Made by a program: the position numbers and the translations under genes. The notes below the pieces were generated by a model. It did no database searches and was not told the DNA's origin. It saw only the letters and a program-made list of their open reading frames with translations. From Flavobacteriales bacterium (GTDB taxonomy: Bacteria > Bacteroidota > Bacteroidia > Flavobacteriales_F > PHOS-HE28): a stretch of 40,743 bases of DNA. Below, piece by piece: positions 1 through 9,300 of this stretch; within the stretch, counting starts at the first letter, position 1; the number at the start of each line of letters is the position of its first letter. The DNA is taken from contig JAEUTC010000263.1 in the NCBI GenBank assembly GCA_016787985.1, positions 1 to 40,743 on the forward strand. Direction: 5' to 3'.

Positions 1-1
1 G

Positions 2-343
2 GTCGCCATCGATCTCAAGTTGAACGAATTCGAGCCGGAACACGCTGGAAAGATGGACTTCTACCTGAACGTATTGAATGCCAAGGAGCGTGCGCCCGGG
101 GATAACGAGTCCATCGGCATCATCCTGTGTGCCGAGAAGGATGAAATGGAAGTGGAGTTCTCCCTTCTCCGCAAGCAGAACGCCATCGGTGTGGCCAGCT
201 ATCGCCTGTTGAACGATCTCCCGAAAGAACTTCGGGGGAAACTGCCCAGTGCGAAAGAGCTGAAAACCGTTCTGGCACGTGCTTTGGCCACCGAGGACGA
301 GCCGTCGAATACCACGAAGAAAAGATCCCGTAGAACTCCATGA
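2..343 (+). CDS. YhcG/DUF1016-type PDDEXK nuclease domain protein, C-terminal fragment (5' truncated by window)
   Basis: The reading frame is open from base 2, so the gene starts before the window; only about 113 C-terminal residues are present. The first residues read VAIDLKLNEFEPEHAGKMDF, which fits the core of the YhcG (DUF1016) nuclease family, where the (D/E)xK part of the PD-(D/E)xK metal site lies in the segment VAIxLK. It is followed by the family-typical stretch on reuse of known enzyme data, SIGIILCAEKDEMEVEFSL. The last residues are basic (TTKKRSRRTP). These proteins are putative endonucleases often found near restriction or mobile genes, but their substrate is not settled; no restriction genes are visible here. 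The stop codon overlaps the start of the next gene (ATGA), suggesting co-transcription. A TTG at base 20 is only an internal codon, not the start. Confidence 0.85.
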   Translation, partial: VAIDLKLNEFEPEHAGKMDFYLNVLNAKERAPGDNESIGIILCAEKDEMEVEFSLLRKQNAIGVASYRLLNDLPKELRGKLPSAKELKTVLARALATEDEPSNTTKKRSRRTP

Positions 344-693
344 GGACCCTCATCACCAGCATATTTCTCGCGATCGGGCTGGTCGGATCGGCCCAGAACG
401 TCATCTGGAGCCATGCCATCGGCAACTGGCGGAACGGCCCCACGGTCTACATCACGCCGCTGATCGAGACCACCGAGGCTTTCACTACCGCGCAATTGAT
501 CGCCCGGTACAAAGCCGAATACCCCGAACTGAAGAACGTGACCGACCTGGACGTGCTACGCTTCGGATCCACAGAAGAAGGTGAAGAGAGTCGCAAGACG
601 TTGAAGGCGAAGTACGGCATGCGCAAGCTCGAGGTGGTGATGCTCGAGCCACCGAAGGAACGCCCCGTTCCACCTGTACCTACGCGCCCCTGA
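340..693 (+). CDS. Small secreted protein of unknown function
   Basis: This encodes 117 residues. Residues 1-19 (MRTLITSIFLAIGLVGSAQ) form a good signal peptide with an SAQ cleavage site, typical for exported Bacteroidota proteins. The mature part is about 98 residues, with no cysteines and a proline-rich end (PPKERPVPPVPTRP). I do not recognise a domain. The segment PTVYITPLIETTEAFTTAQL followed by KAEYPELKNVTDLDVLRF may be a small alpha/beta unit. The start overlaps the preceding nuclease stop codon by 4 nt (ATGA), so translation is probably coupled even though the functions look unrelated. It is likely periplasmic. Confidence 0.6.
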   Translation: MRTLITSIFLAIGLVGSAQNVIWSHAIGNWRNGPTVYITPLIETTEAFTTAQLIARYKAEYPELKNVTDLDVLRFGSTEEGEESRKTLKAKYGMRKLEVVMLEPPKERPVPPVPTRP

Positions 694-732
694 ACGGTGT
701 CGGCCCCACACCGCCACGGTTATCTTGCCCGC

Positions 733-2478
733 ATGCAGCGCATGGTGCTCCTCCTACCGTTGCTGTGGATGGGAACGTTCACCTCCGCTCAGCTCAACGA
801 TCAGCGGAACAGCTTCACCCGTGCGGACAGCTTGCGCGGTGGCATCGGACAGGAACGTGCGTGGTGGAATGCGGTGAGCTACGATGTGTGGGTCCGTCCT
901 GATCCTGCCGAGCGCTCCATCCGCGGCATCACGACGATCGCCTTCGATGCAGTTGCGGAAGGGCGCCGCATGCAGATCGACCTGCAACAGCCGCTGGTGG
1001 TGGATAGCATACTCGTGGATGAACCGGCCTTCGTCGATGGGACCATCAGCATCCGACAACGGTCCTTGGCCTTTGAGCGCGACGGCGACATCATCTGGCT
1101 CGACTTGCCCGGTACCATGAAAGCGGGTGAAGCGAACACCGTCATGATCCTTTACCATGGCGTACCAAAGGCTGCGAAGAACCCACCTTGGGACGGTGGG
1201 TGGATCTGGCGCAAGGACAGTGCAGGGAACCCTTGGATGAGCGTGGCTTGTCAAGGCCTTGGAGCGAGCGTATGGTTCCCCTGCAAAGACCACCAGAGCG
1301 ATGAACCGGAGGAGGGTGCCATGCTGCGTATCACCGCGCCGGACAGCCTGCAGGCGATCGGCAATGGCCGTCTGATCAGCACCTGGAAGAACGCCGATGG
1401 GACCACCACATGGAACTGGCAAGTACGGTCGCCCATCAACACGTACAACCTTATTCCCTACATCGGCAACTACACCCACTGGAACGAGGTGTGCCAGGGC
1501 AAGGAGGGTCCGCTTCAATGCGACTACTGGGTGCTTGCCAGCAACGAGGCCAAGGCAAGGGACCAATTCAAGCAGGTGCCGGAGATGCTGCGCTGTTTCG
1601 AGGAATGGCTGGGGCCCTACCCGTTCTATGAGGACGGCTACAAACTGGTTGAAGCGCCACACCTGGGCATGGAGCACCAGAGCGCCATCGCCTATGGGAA
1701 CAACTATGTGAACGGCTATCGCGGGAGCGACTTGAGCGGAACAGGACACGGGCTGGAATGGGACTACATCATCATCCACGAAAGCGGACACGAGTGGTTC
1801 GGCAACAGCATCACCACGGCTGACATCGCGGACATGTGGGTACACGAGGGATTCACGGACTACACTGAGACCATCTTCACCGAATGCCAGCAGGGCGTCA
1901 AGTCCGCGCAGGAATACGTGATCGGCTTGCGCAAGAACATCCGTAACGACCGGCCTGTCATCGGGCCTTATGGTGTGAACCAAGAAGGCAGTGGCGACAT
2001 GTATTACAAGGGCGCCAACCTCCTCCACATGATCCGGCACATCGTGGGTGATAGTACGTTCAAGGCCCTACTGCTGGACATGAACCGCACCTTCAGGCAC
2101 AGCGTGGTCACGAGTACACAGGTGGAAGCCTTCCTGATCGGCTACAACGCCACCACGCTTGCCCGGCTTGACCAAACGCTTTTCGACCAATACCTGCGCA
2201 CCACCAAGATACCCACCCTTGAGCATGCCTTGGTGAATGGTCGCCTCTGGATGCGTTGGGTGAACGCTGTACCAGGACTTCAACTCCCCGTGCGGGTACT
2301 GGTGGATGGATCAACGGTCTTCGGCCTGGTAGGGACCGGGTGGCAAGCCGCAGCAACTGAAGATCGCCTCAAGCGGAAAGCTCCTGTGCAGGTGGATCCG
2401 GCGTGGTACGTACACGCGCGCACGCTCAGCCGAAGGGAGATCAAGGCTTTGAAAAGGACCGAACTGAAAGGCCGTTAA
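733..2478 (+). CDS. M1 family metallopeptidase (aminopeptidase), secreted
   Basis: This is a zinc aminopeptidase that removes N-terminal residues from peptides. The start is placed at ATG 733, because it gives a clean signal peptide (MQRMVLLLPLLWMGTFTSAQ); an in-frame GTG at 697 would put twelve extra polar residues in front. The product has 581 residues. The zinc site HESGH lies at residues 349-353, with the third ligand Glu372 in WVHEGFTDY after the expected 18-residue gap. The substrate-binding motif GxMEN appears as GMEHQ, a common variant. An N-terminal beta-sandwich precedes the catalytic domain, and only a short C-terminal region follows, so the large ERAP1-like helical domain is absent. 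It probably acts in the periplasm or outside the cell for peptide nutrition. Its stop codon interlocks with that of the convergent NTF2-like gene. Confidence 0.93.
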   Translation: MQRMVLLLPLLWMGTFTSAQLNDQRNSFTRADSLRGGIGQERAWWNAVSYDVWVRPDPAERSIRGITTIAFDAVAEGRRMQIDLQQPLVVDSILVDEPAFVDGTISIRQRSLAFERDGDIIWLDLPGTMKAGEANTVMILYHGVPKAAKNPPWDGGWIWRKDSAGNPWMSVACQGLGASVWFPCKDHQSDEPEEGAMLRITAPDSLQAIGNGRLISTWKNADGTTTWNWQVRSPINTYNLIPYIGNYTHWNEVCQGKEGPLQCDYWVLASNEAKARDQFKQVPEMLRCFEEWLGPYPFYEDGYKLVEAPHLGMEHQSAIAYGNNYVNGYRGSDLSGTGHGLEWDYIIIHESGHEWFGNSITTADIADMWVHEGFTDYTETIFTECQQGVKSAQEYVIGLRKNIRNDRPVIGPYGVNQEGSGDMYYKGANLLHMIRHIVGDSTFKALLLDMNRTFRHSVVTSTQVEAFLIGYNATTLARLDQTLFDQYLRTTKIPTLEHALVNGRLWMRWVNAVPGLQLPVRVLVDGSTVFGLVGTGWQAAATEDRLKRKAPVQVDPAWYVHARTLSRREIKALKRTELKGR

Positions 2479-2936
2479 GCGGAGCGCTGCTCGCGGTGCT
2501 TCGCGAGCGCTTGCGCGGCCGTGCTCCGCACCTTGGTCGCGATGATCGGTGACCAGCCCAGGAGAAGGCCCGGCAGTCCCAATGCCTGTCGGCTCCAGCG
2601 CCAGAGGTCGAATCGATCCCGGTGCACCAGGATCAGCCCATCCTTCAGGGTGAACTCAGCGGTGATGACGTTGTGCACCGGTCGCTTCGTGCGGCTGAAG
2701 GTGTACCACGCCTCCCAGCGGACCCGTCCCCCGGTGGCGCTCTCCTCCAGCACGCGGAACGTGATCCGCAGATCCGTGCCGCTGGTGAGCAGCATGCGCC
2801 ACATCGCTTGCACACCCGCTGCGTCCAGATCGGTGAAGACCGGATCACTGAAGCGGGCGTCGGGGTGATAACAGGCGCCCATGGTGGTCCAGTCGCGTTG
2901 GGCGAAGGCGGTGTAGAACCGGTGGAGGACGGACAT
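2475..2936 (-). CDS. NTF2-like / SnoaL-like domain protein
   Basis: The product has 153 residues. The N-terminus (LHRFYTAFAQRDWTTMGACYHPDARFSDPVF) is the typical opening of the SnoaL/NTF2-like cone fold, followed by strands VRWEAWYTFSRTKRPVHNVITAEF and the end-strand pattern LKDGLILVHRDRFDLWRW. Such proteins are either small enzymes (isomerases, hydrolases) or ligand-binding proteins; the sequence alone does not tell which. The tail after residue 125 (GLLLGWSPIIATKVRSTAAQALAKHREQ) is a basic, partly hydrophobic helix not needed for the fold. No signal peptide is present, so it is cytoplasmic. It is convergent with the M1 peptidase gene, sharing the palindrome TTAA at both stop codons, and divergent from the DUF6624 gene with only 33 nt between start codons. 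Confidence 0.85.
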   Translation of the reverse strand: MSVLHRFYTAFAQRDWTTMGACYHPDARFSDPVFTDLDAAGVQAMWRMLLTSGTDLRITFRVLEESATGGRVRWEAWYTFSRTKRPVHNVITAEFTLKDGLILVHRDRFDLWRWSRQALGLPGLLLGWSPIIATKVRSTAAQALAKHREQRSA

Positions 2937-2957
2937 GATGTGAAGGTAATGCGTACG

Positions 2958-2965
2958 TACCTTCG
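2958..2965 (+). promoter_or_regulatory. Candidate -7 element TACCTTCG
   Basis: TACCTTCG matches the Bacteroidota -7 consensus TAnnTTTG except for one C. It ends 4 nt before ATG 2970, which would make the transcript nearly leaderless. No -33 TTTG is visible at 17-23 nt upstream. A related TACCTTCA lies on the other strand at 2949-2942, facing the NTF2-like gene. Confidence 0.35.
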
Positions 2966-2969
2966 GGAC

Positions 2970-3953
2970 ATGAGAACGAGCCTCACCATCGTGCTATCGC
3001 TCTTGTTGAGCGTGGCGGTTATTGCCCAGGATGAAGCGCGCTACGAAGAGTTGATCAAGACGGCATTCGCACTTTACGAACAGAAGGACTACAAAGGCTC
3101 GGCTGTTACGTATTCGAAGGCCTTTGAAGCCATCGGATGGAAAGGCTATCAAGGTGATCGGTACAACGCGGCCTGTTCGTGGGCGTTGGCTGGTGTGGCG
3201 GATTCCGCCTTCTTCCAGTTGAAGCGGATCGCCGATAAGATGAACTACACGAACCTGGGCCACATCAGCACGGACAGCGACCTCAACAGCCTTCACACGG
3301 ACAAGCGATGGGATGAAGTGATCGGCCTGATCAAAGCGAACAAGGATCGCGCAGAGGCCAACTACGACAGGCCGTTGGTGGCGCTCCTGGACTCCATCCA
3401 TAACGAGGACCAAGGACTGCGCCATCAGATCGATGAAGTAGAAGCCAAATACGGCGGTGATTCCGATGAAATGCAAGAACTCTGGCGCAACATGGCTCGC
3501 AAGGATTCCATGAACCTGATCGTTGTGGAACGGATCCTGAACGAACGGGGTTGGCTTGGACCGGATGTGGTCGGTCCCACGGGCAATTCCACGCTCTTTC
3601 TGGTCATTCAACATGCGGACCTGGCCACGCAGGAAAAGTACCTGCCCATGATGCGCGAAGCGGTCACGAACGGCAAGGCCAATGGGAGTGATCTCGCCCT
3701 GTTGGAGGATCGCGTGTTGATGCGCAACGGCAAACGACAGCTCTACGGAAGCCAGATCGGCCGAGACCCGAAAACCGGCGAGTTCTACCTAAGCCCTGTG
3801 GAAGACCCCGATCAACTTGATGTAAGGCGAGCGAGCATGGGCCTAGGCCCGATCGCGGATTACTTGGGCAACTGGGACATGAAGTGGGATGTGGAGACCT
3901 ACAAGAAGGAGCTTCCCGCCCTGGAGGAACGCATCAAGGCCGCTCGTCAATGA
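2970..3953 (+). CDS. DUF6624 domain-containing secreted protein
   Basis: The start at ATG 2970 gives a signal peptide (MRTSLTIVLSLLLSVAVIAQ); the open frame extends far upstream, but that part is antisense to the NTF2-like gene and is not coding. The product has 327 residues. Residues about 25-110 resemble a TPR-like helical pair (YEELIKTAFALYEQKDYKGS ... YNAACSWALAG). The second half (LLDSIHNEDQGLRHQID, then FLVIQHADLATQEKYLPMMR, LEDRVLMRNGKRQLYGSQI) is the signature of the DUF6624 family, which is common in Bacteroidota and has no known function. It is likely periplasmic. The stop overlaps the OsmC-like start (ATGA), so the two are probably translated together. Confidence 0.85.
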   Translation: MRTSLTIVLSLLLSVAVIAQDEARYEELIKTAFALYEQKDYKGSAVTYSKAFEAIGWKGYQGDRYNAACSWALAGVADSAFFQLKRIADKMNYTNLGHISTDSDLNSLHTDKRWDEVIGLIKANKDRAEANYDRPLVALLDSIHNEDQGLRHQIDEVEAKYGGDSDEMQELWRNMARKDSMNLIVVERILNERGWLGPDVVGPTGNSTLFLVIQHADLATQEKYLPMMREAVTNGKANGSDLALLEDRVLMRNGKRQLYGSQIGRDPKTGEFYLSPVEDPDQLDVRRASMGLGPIADYLGNWDMKWDVETYKKELPALEERIKAARQ

Positions 3954-4426
3954 ACACCGGCAACCACCACTACGCCCTCACGATGGAATGGACCGGAAAC
4001 CTCGGCACCGGCACCGACCATTACCGCAGCTACCGGCGTGATCATGTGATCCGCATCGCAGGGAAGCCGGAGCTGCTGGGTTCAGCCGACCCCACGTTCC
4101 GTGGCGATCCCGAGCGACACAACCCGGAGGATATGCTCGTAGCGGCCTTGAGCGCTTGCCACATGATGAGCTACCTGCATGTATGTGCCATCAACGGGGT
4201 GGTGGTGACCGCCTACGTGGATCATGCCACGGGAACCATGCAGACCGCATCGGATGGAAGCGGGCGCTTCCTTGAAGTGACCCTTCACCCCGAGATCATC
4301 GTGCGCGACGAAGCGATGATCCCGAAGGCCACCGAGCTTCACCACAAGGCCCATGAACTGTGCTTCATCGCCAACTCGGTGAACTTTCCGGTGCACTGCA
4401 CACCACGCATCCGTTCCCGCGGATAG
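3950..4426 (+). CDS. OsmC family protein (peroxiredoxin-like)
   Basis: The product has 158 residues when started at ATG 3950, which overlaps the upstream stop by 4 nt. OsmC/Ohr proteins reduce organic hydroperoxides with a pair of cysteines. The expected positions are present: Cys70 in LVAALSACHMMSYL and Cys138 in HELCFIANSVNFPV. The N-terminal strand HYALTMEWTGNLGTGT and the motif NPEDMLVAALSACH are typical of the OsmC-like subgroup found in Bacteroidota rather than of classical Ohr. It should be a cytoplasmic dimer with thiol peroxidase activity; the natural substrate cannot be read from sequence. It is coupled to a secreted DUF6624 protein, with no obvious functional link. Confidence 0.92.
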   Translation: MNTGNHHYALTMEWTGNLGTGTDHYRSYRRDHVIRIAGKPELLGSADPTFRGDPERHNPEDMLVAALSACHMMSYLHVCAINGVVVTAYVDHATGTMQTASDGSGRFLEVTLHPEIIVRDEAMIPKATELHHKAHELCFIANSVNFPVHCTPRIRSRG

Positions 4427-4471
4427 CGTTCAGCTCGCCGAAGTAGGCGACGTGTTCCGTAGCATTGCGTC

Positions 4472-6001
4472 ATGCGCGAACTGGAACGCTCCCTCCTCTC
4501 CTTCGGATTCCTCCTTGCCGTTCACTTGACGTGTGCCGCCCAGGATACCTCGAAAGTGGACACCAAGGTGGCCTACCGCTACCCTGAAACAAGCGTCACG
4601 AAACACAGCATCACCATCGGCGGGCAGCGCATCGACTACACGGCCACTGCGGGGCATTTGGTCCTGTTGGATGAAAAAGGGAAGCAGCGTTCGCACAACT
4701 TCTACGTGGCCTACACCAAGGACACGCCGAAGGACAAAACGAACGATCATGCGAAGCGGCCCATCACCTTCGCCTTCAATGGCGGGCCTGGCAGCAGCTC
4801 GGTCTGGTTGCACATGGGTGCCTTGGGACCGAAGCGTGTGGTGATGAACGATGATGGCACCAGTAGCGGCCCTCCTTACACGATGGTGGATAACGCGCAC
4901 TCCTGGCTGGACAAGACTGACCTGGTCTTCATCGACCCGATCGAAACGGGATACAGTCGTCCGGCTGAAGACGTGGAAAAGAGCGAATTCACCGGCTACA
5001 CGCAGGATCTGCAGAGCGTGGGTGACTTCATCCACAAGTACGTGACGTTGAACGGTCGTTGGGCCTCACCGAAATTCCTGGCCGGGGAGAGTTATGGGAC
5101 CACGCGTGCCGCCGGTCTTTCGGGCTACTTGCAGGACCGCCACGGCATGTACCTCAACGGCATCGTGCTGATCAGTGCGGTGATGAACTTCCAGACCTTG
5201 GTGGGCAATGAAGGGAACGATCTGCCAGCCAGCCTCTTCCTGCCCAGCTTCGCGGCCACGGCCTATCACCATGGCAAAGTCGACAAGAACCGATTTGCCA
5301 CGGAGCAGGACCTACGAGCAGAAGTGGAGCGTTTCGCGTTGAACGAGTACACCACCTTCTTGATGAAAGGCGACCGCACCACGGCCGAGGAACGCTCGAC
5401 CATGGCGGCCCGGCTGAGCGCGTACACGGGGATAGCTCCTGATGTGATCCAGCGGAACCACCACCGCCTCACCACCCGCATCTTCACCAAGGAACTACTG
5501 CGGGCAGAAAGCCGCACGATCGGCCGTTTCGATGGCACGATCAAAGGGATCGACAGAAGCGACGCCGGCGATGGCTTCGACTTCGACCCGAGCTACAACC
5601 TCACGGTCTACGGGCCCTACACGGCGGCCATCAACGACCACCTGCGCAACACCTTGAAGTACGAGAACAGCGACAAGGTGTACGAGATCCTCACGGGCAA
5701 GGTGCAACCGTGGAACTATGGCTGCGACCAGAACAAATTCCTGAACAACGCCGAAACACTGCGCTCAGCCATCCATAAGAATCCGGCCTTGCGCGTGTTG
5801 ATCTGCAGTGGCTACTACGATCTGGCCACCCCCTACTATGCCACGGAATATACGGTGGACCACATGTTCCTGGATGAAGACCTCCGCAAGAACATCGCAG
5901 TAACGTACTACCACGGTGGGCACATGATGTACACGATGAGGACGGAGCTGGATAAGTTCACTGGGGATGTGAAGAAGTTCTATGATGGCTTCAAGTTCTG
6001 A
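4472..6001 (+). CDS. S10 family serine carboxypeptidase-like peptidase, secreted
   Basis: The product has 509 residues with a signal peptide ending near residue 24 (LLAVHLTCAAQ). The S10 hallmarks are complete: oxyanion motif GGPGSSS in the N-terminal third, nucleophile Ser207 in GESYGTTRA, candidate Asp450 in SGYYDLATPYYATE and His484 in YHGGHMMY. Family members remove C-terminal residues at acidic pH; bacterial secreted versions like this are usually annotated only as peptidase S10. It is likely periplasmic or exported, and with the M1 aminopeptidase upstream it suggests a peptide-scavenging lifestyle. The region before the start is 45 nt and contains a small TCGCC/GGCGA hairpin but no clear promoter. 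Confidence 0.94.
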   Translation: MRELERSLLSFGFLLAVHLTCAAQDTSKVDTKVAYRYPETSVTKHSITIGGQRIDYTATAGHLVLLDEKGKQRSHNFYVAYTKDTPKDKTNDHAKRPITFAFNGGPGSSSVWLHMGALGPKRVVMNDDGTSSGPPYTMVDNAHSWLDKTDLVFIDPIETGYSRPAEDVEKSEFTGYTQDLQSVGDFIHKYVTLNGRWASPKFLAGESYGTTRAAGLSGYLQDRHGMYLNGIVLISAVMNFQTLVGNEGNDLPASLFLPSFAATAYHHGKVDKNRFATEQDLRAEVERFALNEYTTFLMKGDRTTAEERSTMAARLSAYTGIAPDVIQRNHHRLTTRIFTKELLRAESRTIGRFDGTIKGIDRSDAGDGFDFDPSYNLTVYGPYTAAINDHLRNTLKYENSDKVYEILTGKVQPWNYGCDQNKFLNNAETLRSAIHKNPALRVLICSGYYDLATPYYATEYTVDHMFLDEDLRKNIAVTYYHGGHMMYTMRTELDKFTGDVKKFYDGFKF

Positions 6002-6034
6002 GCGGCTTGCGGCCCATAGAACACATCGTCATGG

Positions 6035-6217
6035 TCAGACTGACCGATCCGCTTTCGAAGTACCCTTCCTCCATTCATTAACGAAATGGAATAGCGTCGC
6101 AAGGAGGAACGTGATGTTCACAAAGCGAGCGAACGGCGGTGCTCCTTCCGGCCACAGTTGACCAAGAAGAACAACAACGTTCAGCAAGAGCAGGATGATC
6201 AGGATCGGCTTCTTCAT
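6035..6217 (-). CDS. Small two-helix membrane protein, hypothetical
   Basis: The product has 60 residues. It starts MKKPILIILLLLNVVVLLGQ (first membrane helix), then a short loop WPEGAPPFARF, then a second hydrophobic stretch VNITFLLATLFHFVNEWRK and a charged tail. This helix-loop-helix pattern and the good Met-Lys-Lys start suggest a real inner-membrane miniprotein rather than chance. It stands alone between two plus-strand genes, with no recognisable ribosome site. I do not recognise the family. An overlapping 63-codon frame (6078-6269, minus) lacks this character and is less likely. Confidence 0.5.
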   Translation of the reverse strand: MKKPILIILLLLNVVVLLGQLWPEGAPPFARFVNITFLLATLFHFVNEWRKGTSKADRSV

Positions 6218-6336
6218 GGTGGAGATGGTGCATCAAGGTAAGGTGCGACCATCTTCCACGATCGATCATTCAACCCATTGACCGGCAGGCTGATGGACTG
6301 TGGGTAAGTCACATCGTCGACGCTGGGGCCTGTCGG

Positions 6337-6344
6337 TAACTTCG
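6337..6344 (+). promoter_or_regulatory. Candidate -7 element TAACTTCG before dnaE
   Basis: TAACTTCG fits TAnnTTYG and lies 24 nt before the chosen dnaE start. No -33 TTTG is seen at the usual distance, so this is only a candidate. Confidence 0.35.
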
Positions 6345-6368
6345 TGCCCCTGCCTCAAGCCGCCCTCG

Positions 6369-9300
6369 ATGTCGTTCAGTCACCTCCACGTCCACACCCA
6401 ATTCTCGCTCCTCGACGGGGCCGCCAGCATCCCTTCGCTCTTCAAGAAAGCGGCGAAGGACGGCCAGCCCGCACTGGCGATCACCGACCACGGCAACATG
6501 TTCGGGGCGTTCAAGTTCGTGGCCGAAGCGGGCAAGCACAAGAAGCCCGGGTCAAGCCCGGGCCAGGCTGATCAACTTGCTGTGAAACCCATTGTGGGTT
6601 GCGAGTTCTATGTGGTGGCCGATCGCTTCAAGAAGACCTTCACCCGCGACGATAAGGACAAGCGCTTCCATCAGCTGATGCTGGCCAAGAACGCGGAAGG
6701 CTACAAGAACCTCAGCAAGCTCTGCTCACTGGGCTTCATGGACGGGTTCTACAGCAAGTATCCACGGATCGACAAGGAGTTGATCATGAAGTACCACGAG
6801 GGGCTCATTGCCACCACGTGTTGCCTTGGTGCCAGTGTTCCGCAGGCCATCATGCGCGCGGGTGATGGCGACCTTTCTGCTGCCGAGACCGAGTTCAAAT
6901 GGTGGTTGGATCTCTTCGGCGAAGACTACTACATCGAACTACAACGCCACGGCATTCCCGAGCAGGACAAGGTGAACGCCGTGCTGGTGCAATGGGCCCG
7001 CAAGTACAACGTGCCGATCATAGCCAGCAACGACAGCCACTACACCGATCAGGAGGACAGCAACGCGCACGATATCCTGCTGTGTGTGAACACCGGCGAA
7101 AAGCAGAGCACGCCCATCGCCACGGACGAGGACACCTCCACGAAGGACAAGCGCTTCGGCTTCCCCAACGACCAGTTCTTCTTCAAGACCCAGGCGCAGA
7201 TGGCCGAAACCTTCCGCGACCTGCCGGAGGCCTTGGACAACACCGGCCTGATCGTGGACAAGGTGGAGACCTTGAAGCTGAAGAAGGACATCCTCCTGCC
7301 CAACTACCAGCTACCGGAAGGATTCACCAACCAGGACGACTACCTGCAGCACCTGACCTATCAGGGGGCCATCAAGCGGTACATCAACGACGGGGTCTCA
7401 GGCATCGATTCGCTGGACCCGAAGATCAAAGAGCGCCTGGATTTCGAGCTCTTCGTGATCCGCACGATGGGTTTCGCGGGCTACTTCCTCATCGTGCAGG
7501 ACTTCATCAACCACGGTCGCGAGATCGGGGTATTGATCGGTCCTGGCCGTGGCAGTGCAGGGGGCAGTGCGGTGGCCTATTGCATCGGCATCACCAACAT
7601 CGATCCTATCAAATACGACCTGCTGTTCGAGCGCTTCCTGAACCCGGACCGCAAGAGCATGCCCGATATCGATACGGACTTCGACGACGAAGGGCGCCAG
7701 CGCGTGATCGATTATGTGGTGGAGAAATACGGCCAGAACCAGGTGGCGCAGATCGTCACCTACGGCAGCATGGCCGCCAAGAGCAGCATCCGCGATGTGG
7801 CCCGGGTGATGGACCTGCCCTTGGCCGAGGCCGACCGTCTGGCGAAGCTGATCCCCGAGCGGCCCGGCATCGAACTCGGTCGCCTGCTACGCGCTCCCAT
7901 GGATGGCGAAGGAAGTCTGAAGCAGAAGGAGAACCTCGGCAGTGAGGAACTCGCCTTGGTGAAGCAATTGCGAGATGTGCTGGAGAGTGGCGAGCTCACC
8001 AGCGATGTGCTCAATGCCGCGGAAAAGTTGGAAGGATCAGTGCGCGGCACGGGAGTCCATGCGGCCGGCATCATCATCGCGCCGAGCGACCTCACGGAGA
8101 TCATCCCGGTGTGTACCTCGAAGGAATCCACCTTGCTGCTCACACAGTACGATGGCAAGGTGATCGAGGACGCCGGTGTCATCAAGATGGACTTCTTGGG
8201 GTTGAAGACGCTCACCATCATCCGCGATGCGCTCCGGATGATCAAGGCCAACCATGGGGTAGACATCGACATCGACGGCATACCGCTCGACGACGCCAAG
8301 ACCTACGCGCTCTACCAGCGCGCCGAGACCAACGGCACCTTCCAGTTCGAAAGCGCGGGTATGCAGAAGTACTTGCGCGAACTGAAGGCCGACCAATTCG
8401 GCGACCTCATCGCCATGAACGCCCTGTACCGCCCGGGGCCATTGGAATACATCCCCACCTTCATCAAGCGGAAACATGGTCTGGAGAAGATCGTGTACGA
8501 CCTCCCTGAGATGGAGGAACTGTTGAAGGAGACCTATGGCGTGACGGTGTACCAGGAGCAGGTGATGTTGCTGAGCCAGAAGCTGGCGGGCTTCACCAAG
8601 GGCGACGCGGACGTGCTGCGGAAGGCGATGGGCAAGAAGGACCGTGCCACGCTGGACAAGATGAAGGGCAAGTTCCTGGAGGGGACCGCCGAGCGGGGCT
8701 TCGACGCCAAGGTGTGCGAGAAGATCTGGACCGACTGGGAGGCTTTCGCACAATATGCGTTCAACAAGTCGCACTCCACTTGCTACGCGTTCGTAGCCTA
8801 CCAGACCGCGTGGTTGAAGGCCAACTACCCCAGCGAGTACATGGCCAGCGTGCTCACCCACTCGCAGGGCAGCATCGACAAGATCACCTTCTTCATGGAG
8901 GAATGCCGGCGCATGGGCATTTCCGTGCTCGGTCCCGATGTGAACGAGAGCCAATTGCAGTTCAGCGTGAACAAGCAGGGGCAGATCCGCTTCGGGCTCG
9001 GCGCGGTGAAGGGTGTAGGTGAGGCTGCCGTGGAAGCGCTCGTGGCGGATAGGCAGGCGAATGGTCCCTACAAGGACATCTACGACCTGATGCGGCGGGT
9101 GAACTTGCGGGCCGCCAACCGCAAAGCGTTGGAAAGTCTGGCCTACGCCGGTGCCTTCGACGGTTTCCCCAAGAGCCACCGGGCACACTTCTTCCACAGC
9201 GCGGGCGAAGGCAAGCCCACCTTCCTGGAAACGCTGGTGCGGTACGGGCAGCAAAGCCAGGATGGGGCGGATAGTGCGCAGGTGAACATGTTCGGGGAGT

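Noticed and set aside
754-2040. 428-codon open frame on the minus strand
   Set aside because: It lies fully inside the M1 peptidase gene, whose motifs are intact; long antisense frames are expected in GC-rich DNA.
2622-2969. N-terminal extension of the DUF6624 frame
   Set aside because: It is antisense to the NTF2-like gene, and the signal peptide begins at 2970.
6078-6269. 63-codon minus-strand frame overlapping the small membrane protein
   Set aside because: Its translation has no membrane or domain character, while the overlapping 60-codon frame has a clear two-helix pattern.
8037-9254. 405-codon open frame on the minus strand
   Set aside because: It is antisense to conserved dnaE sequence and has no recognisable domain or start context.
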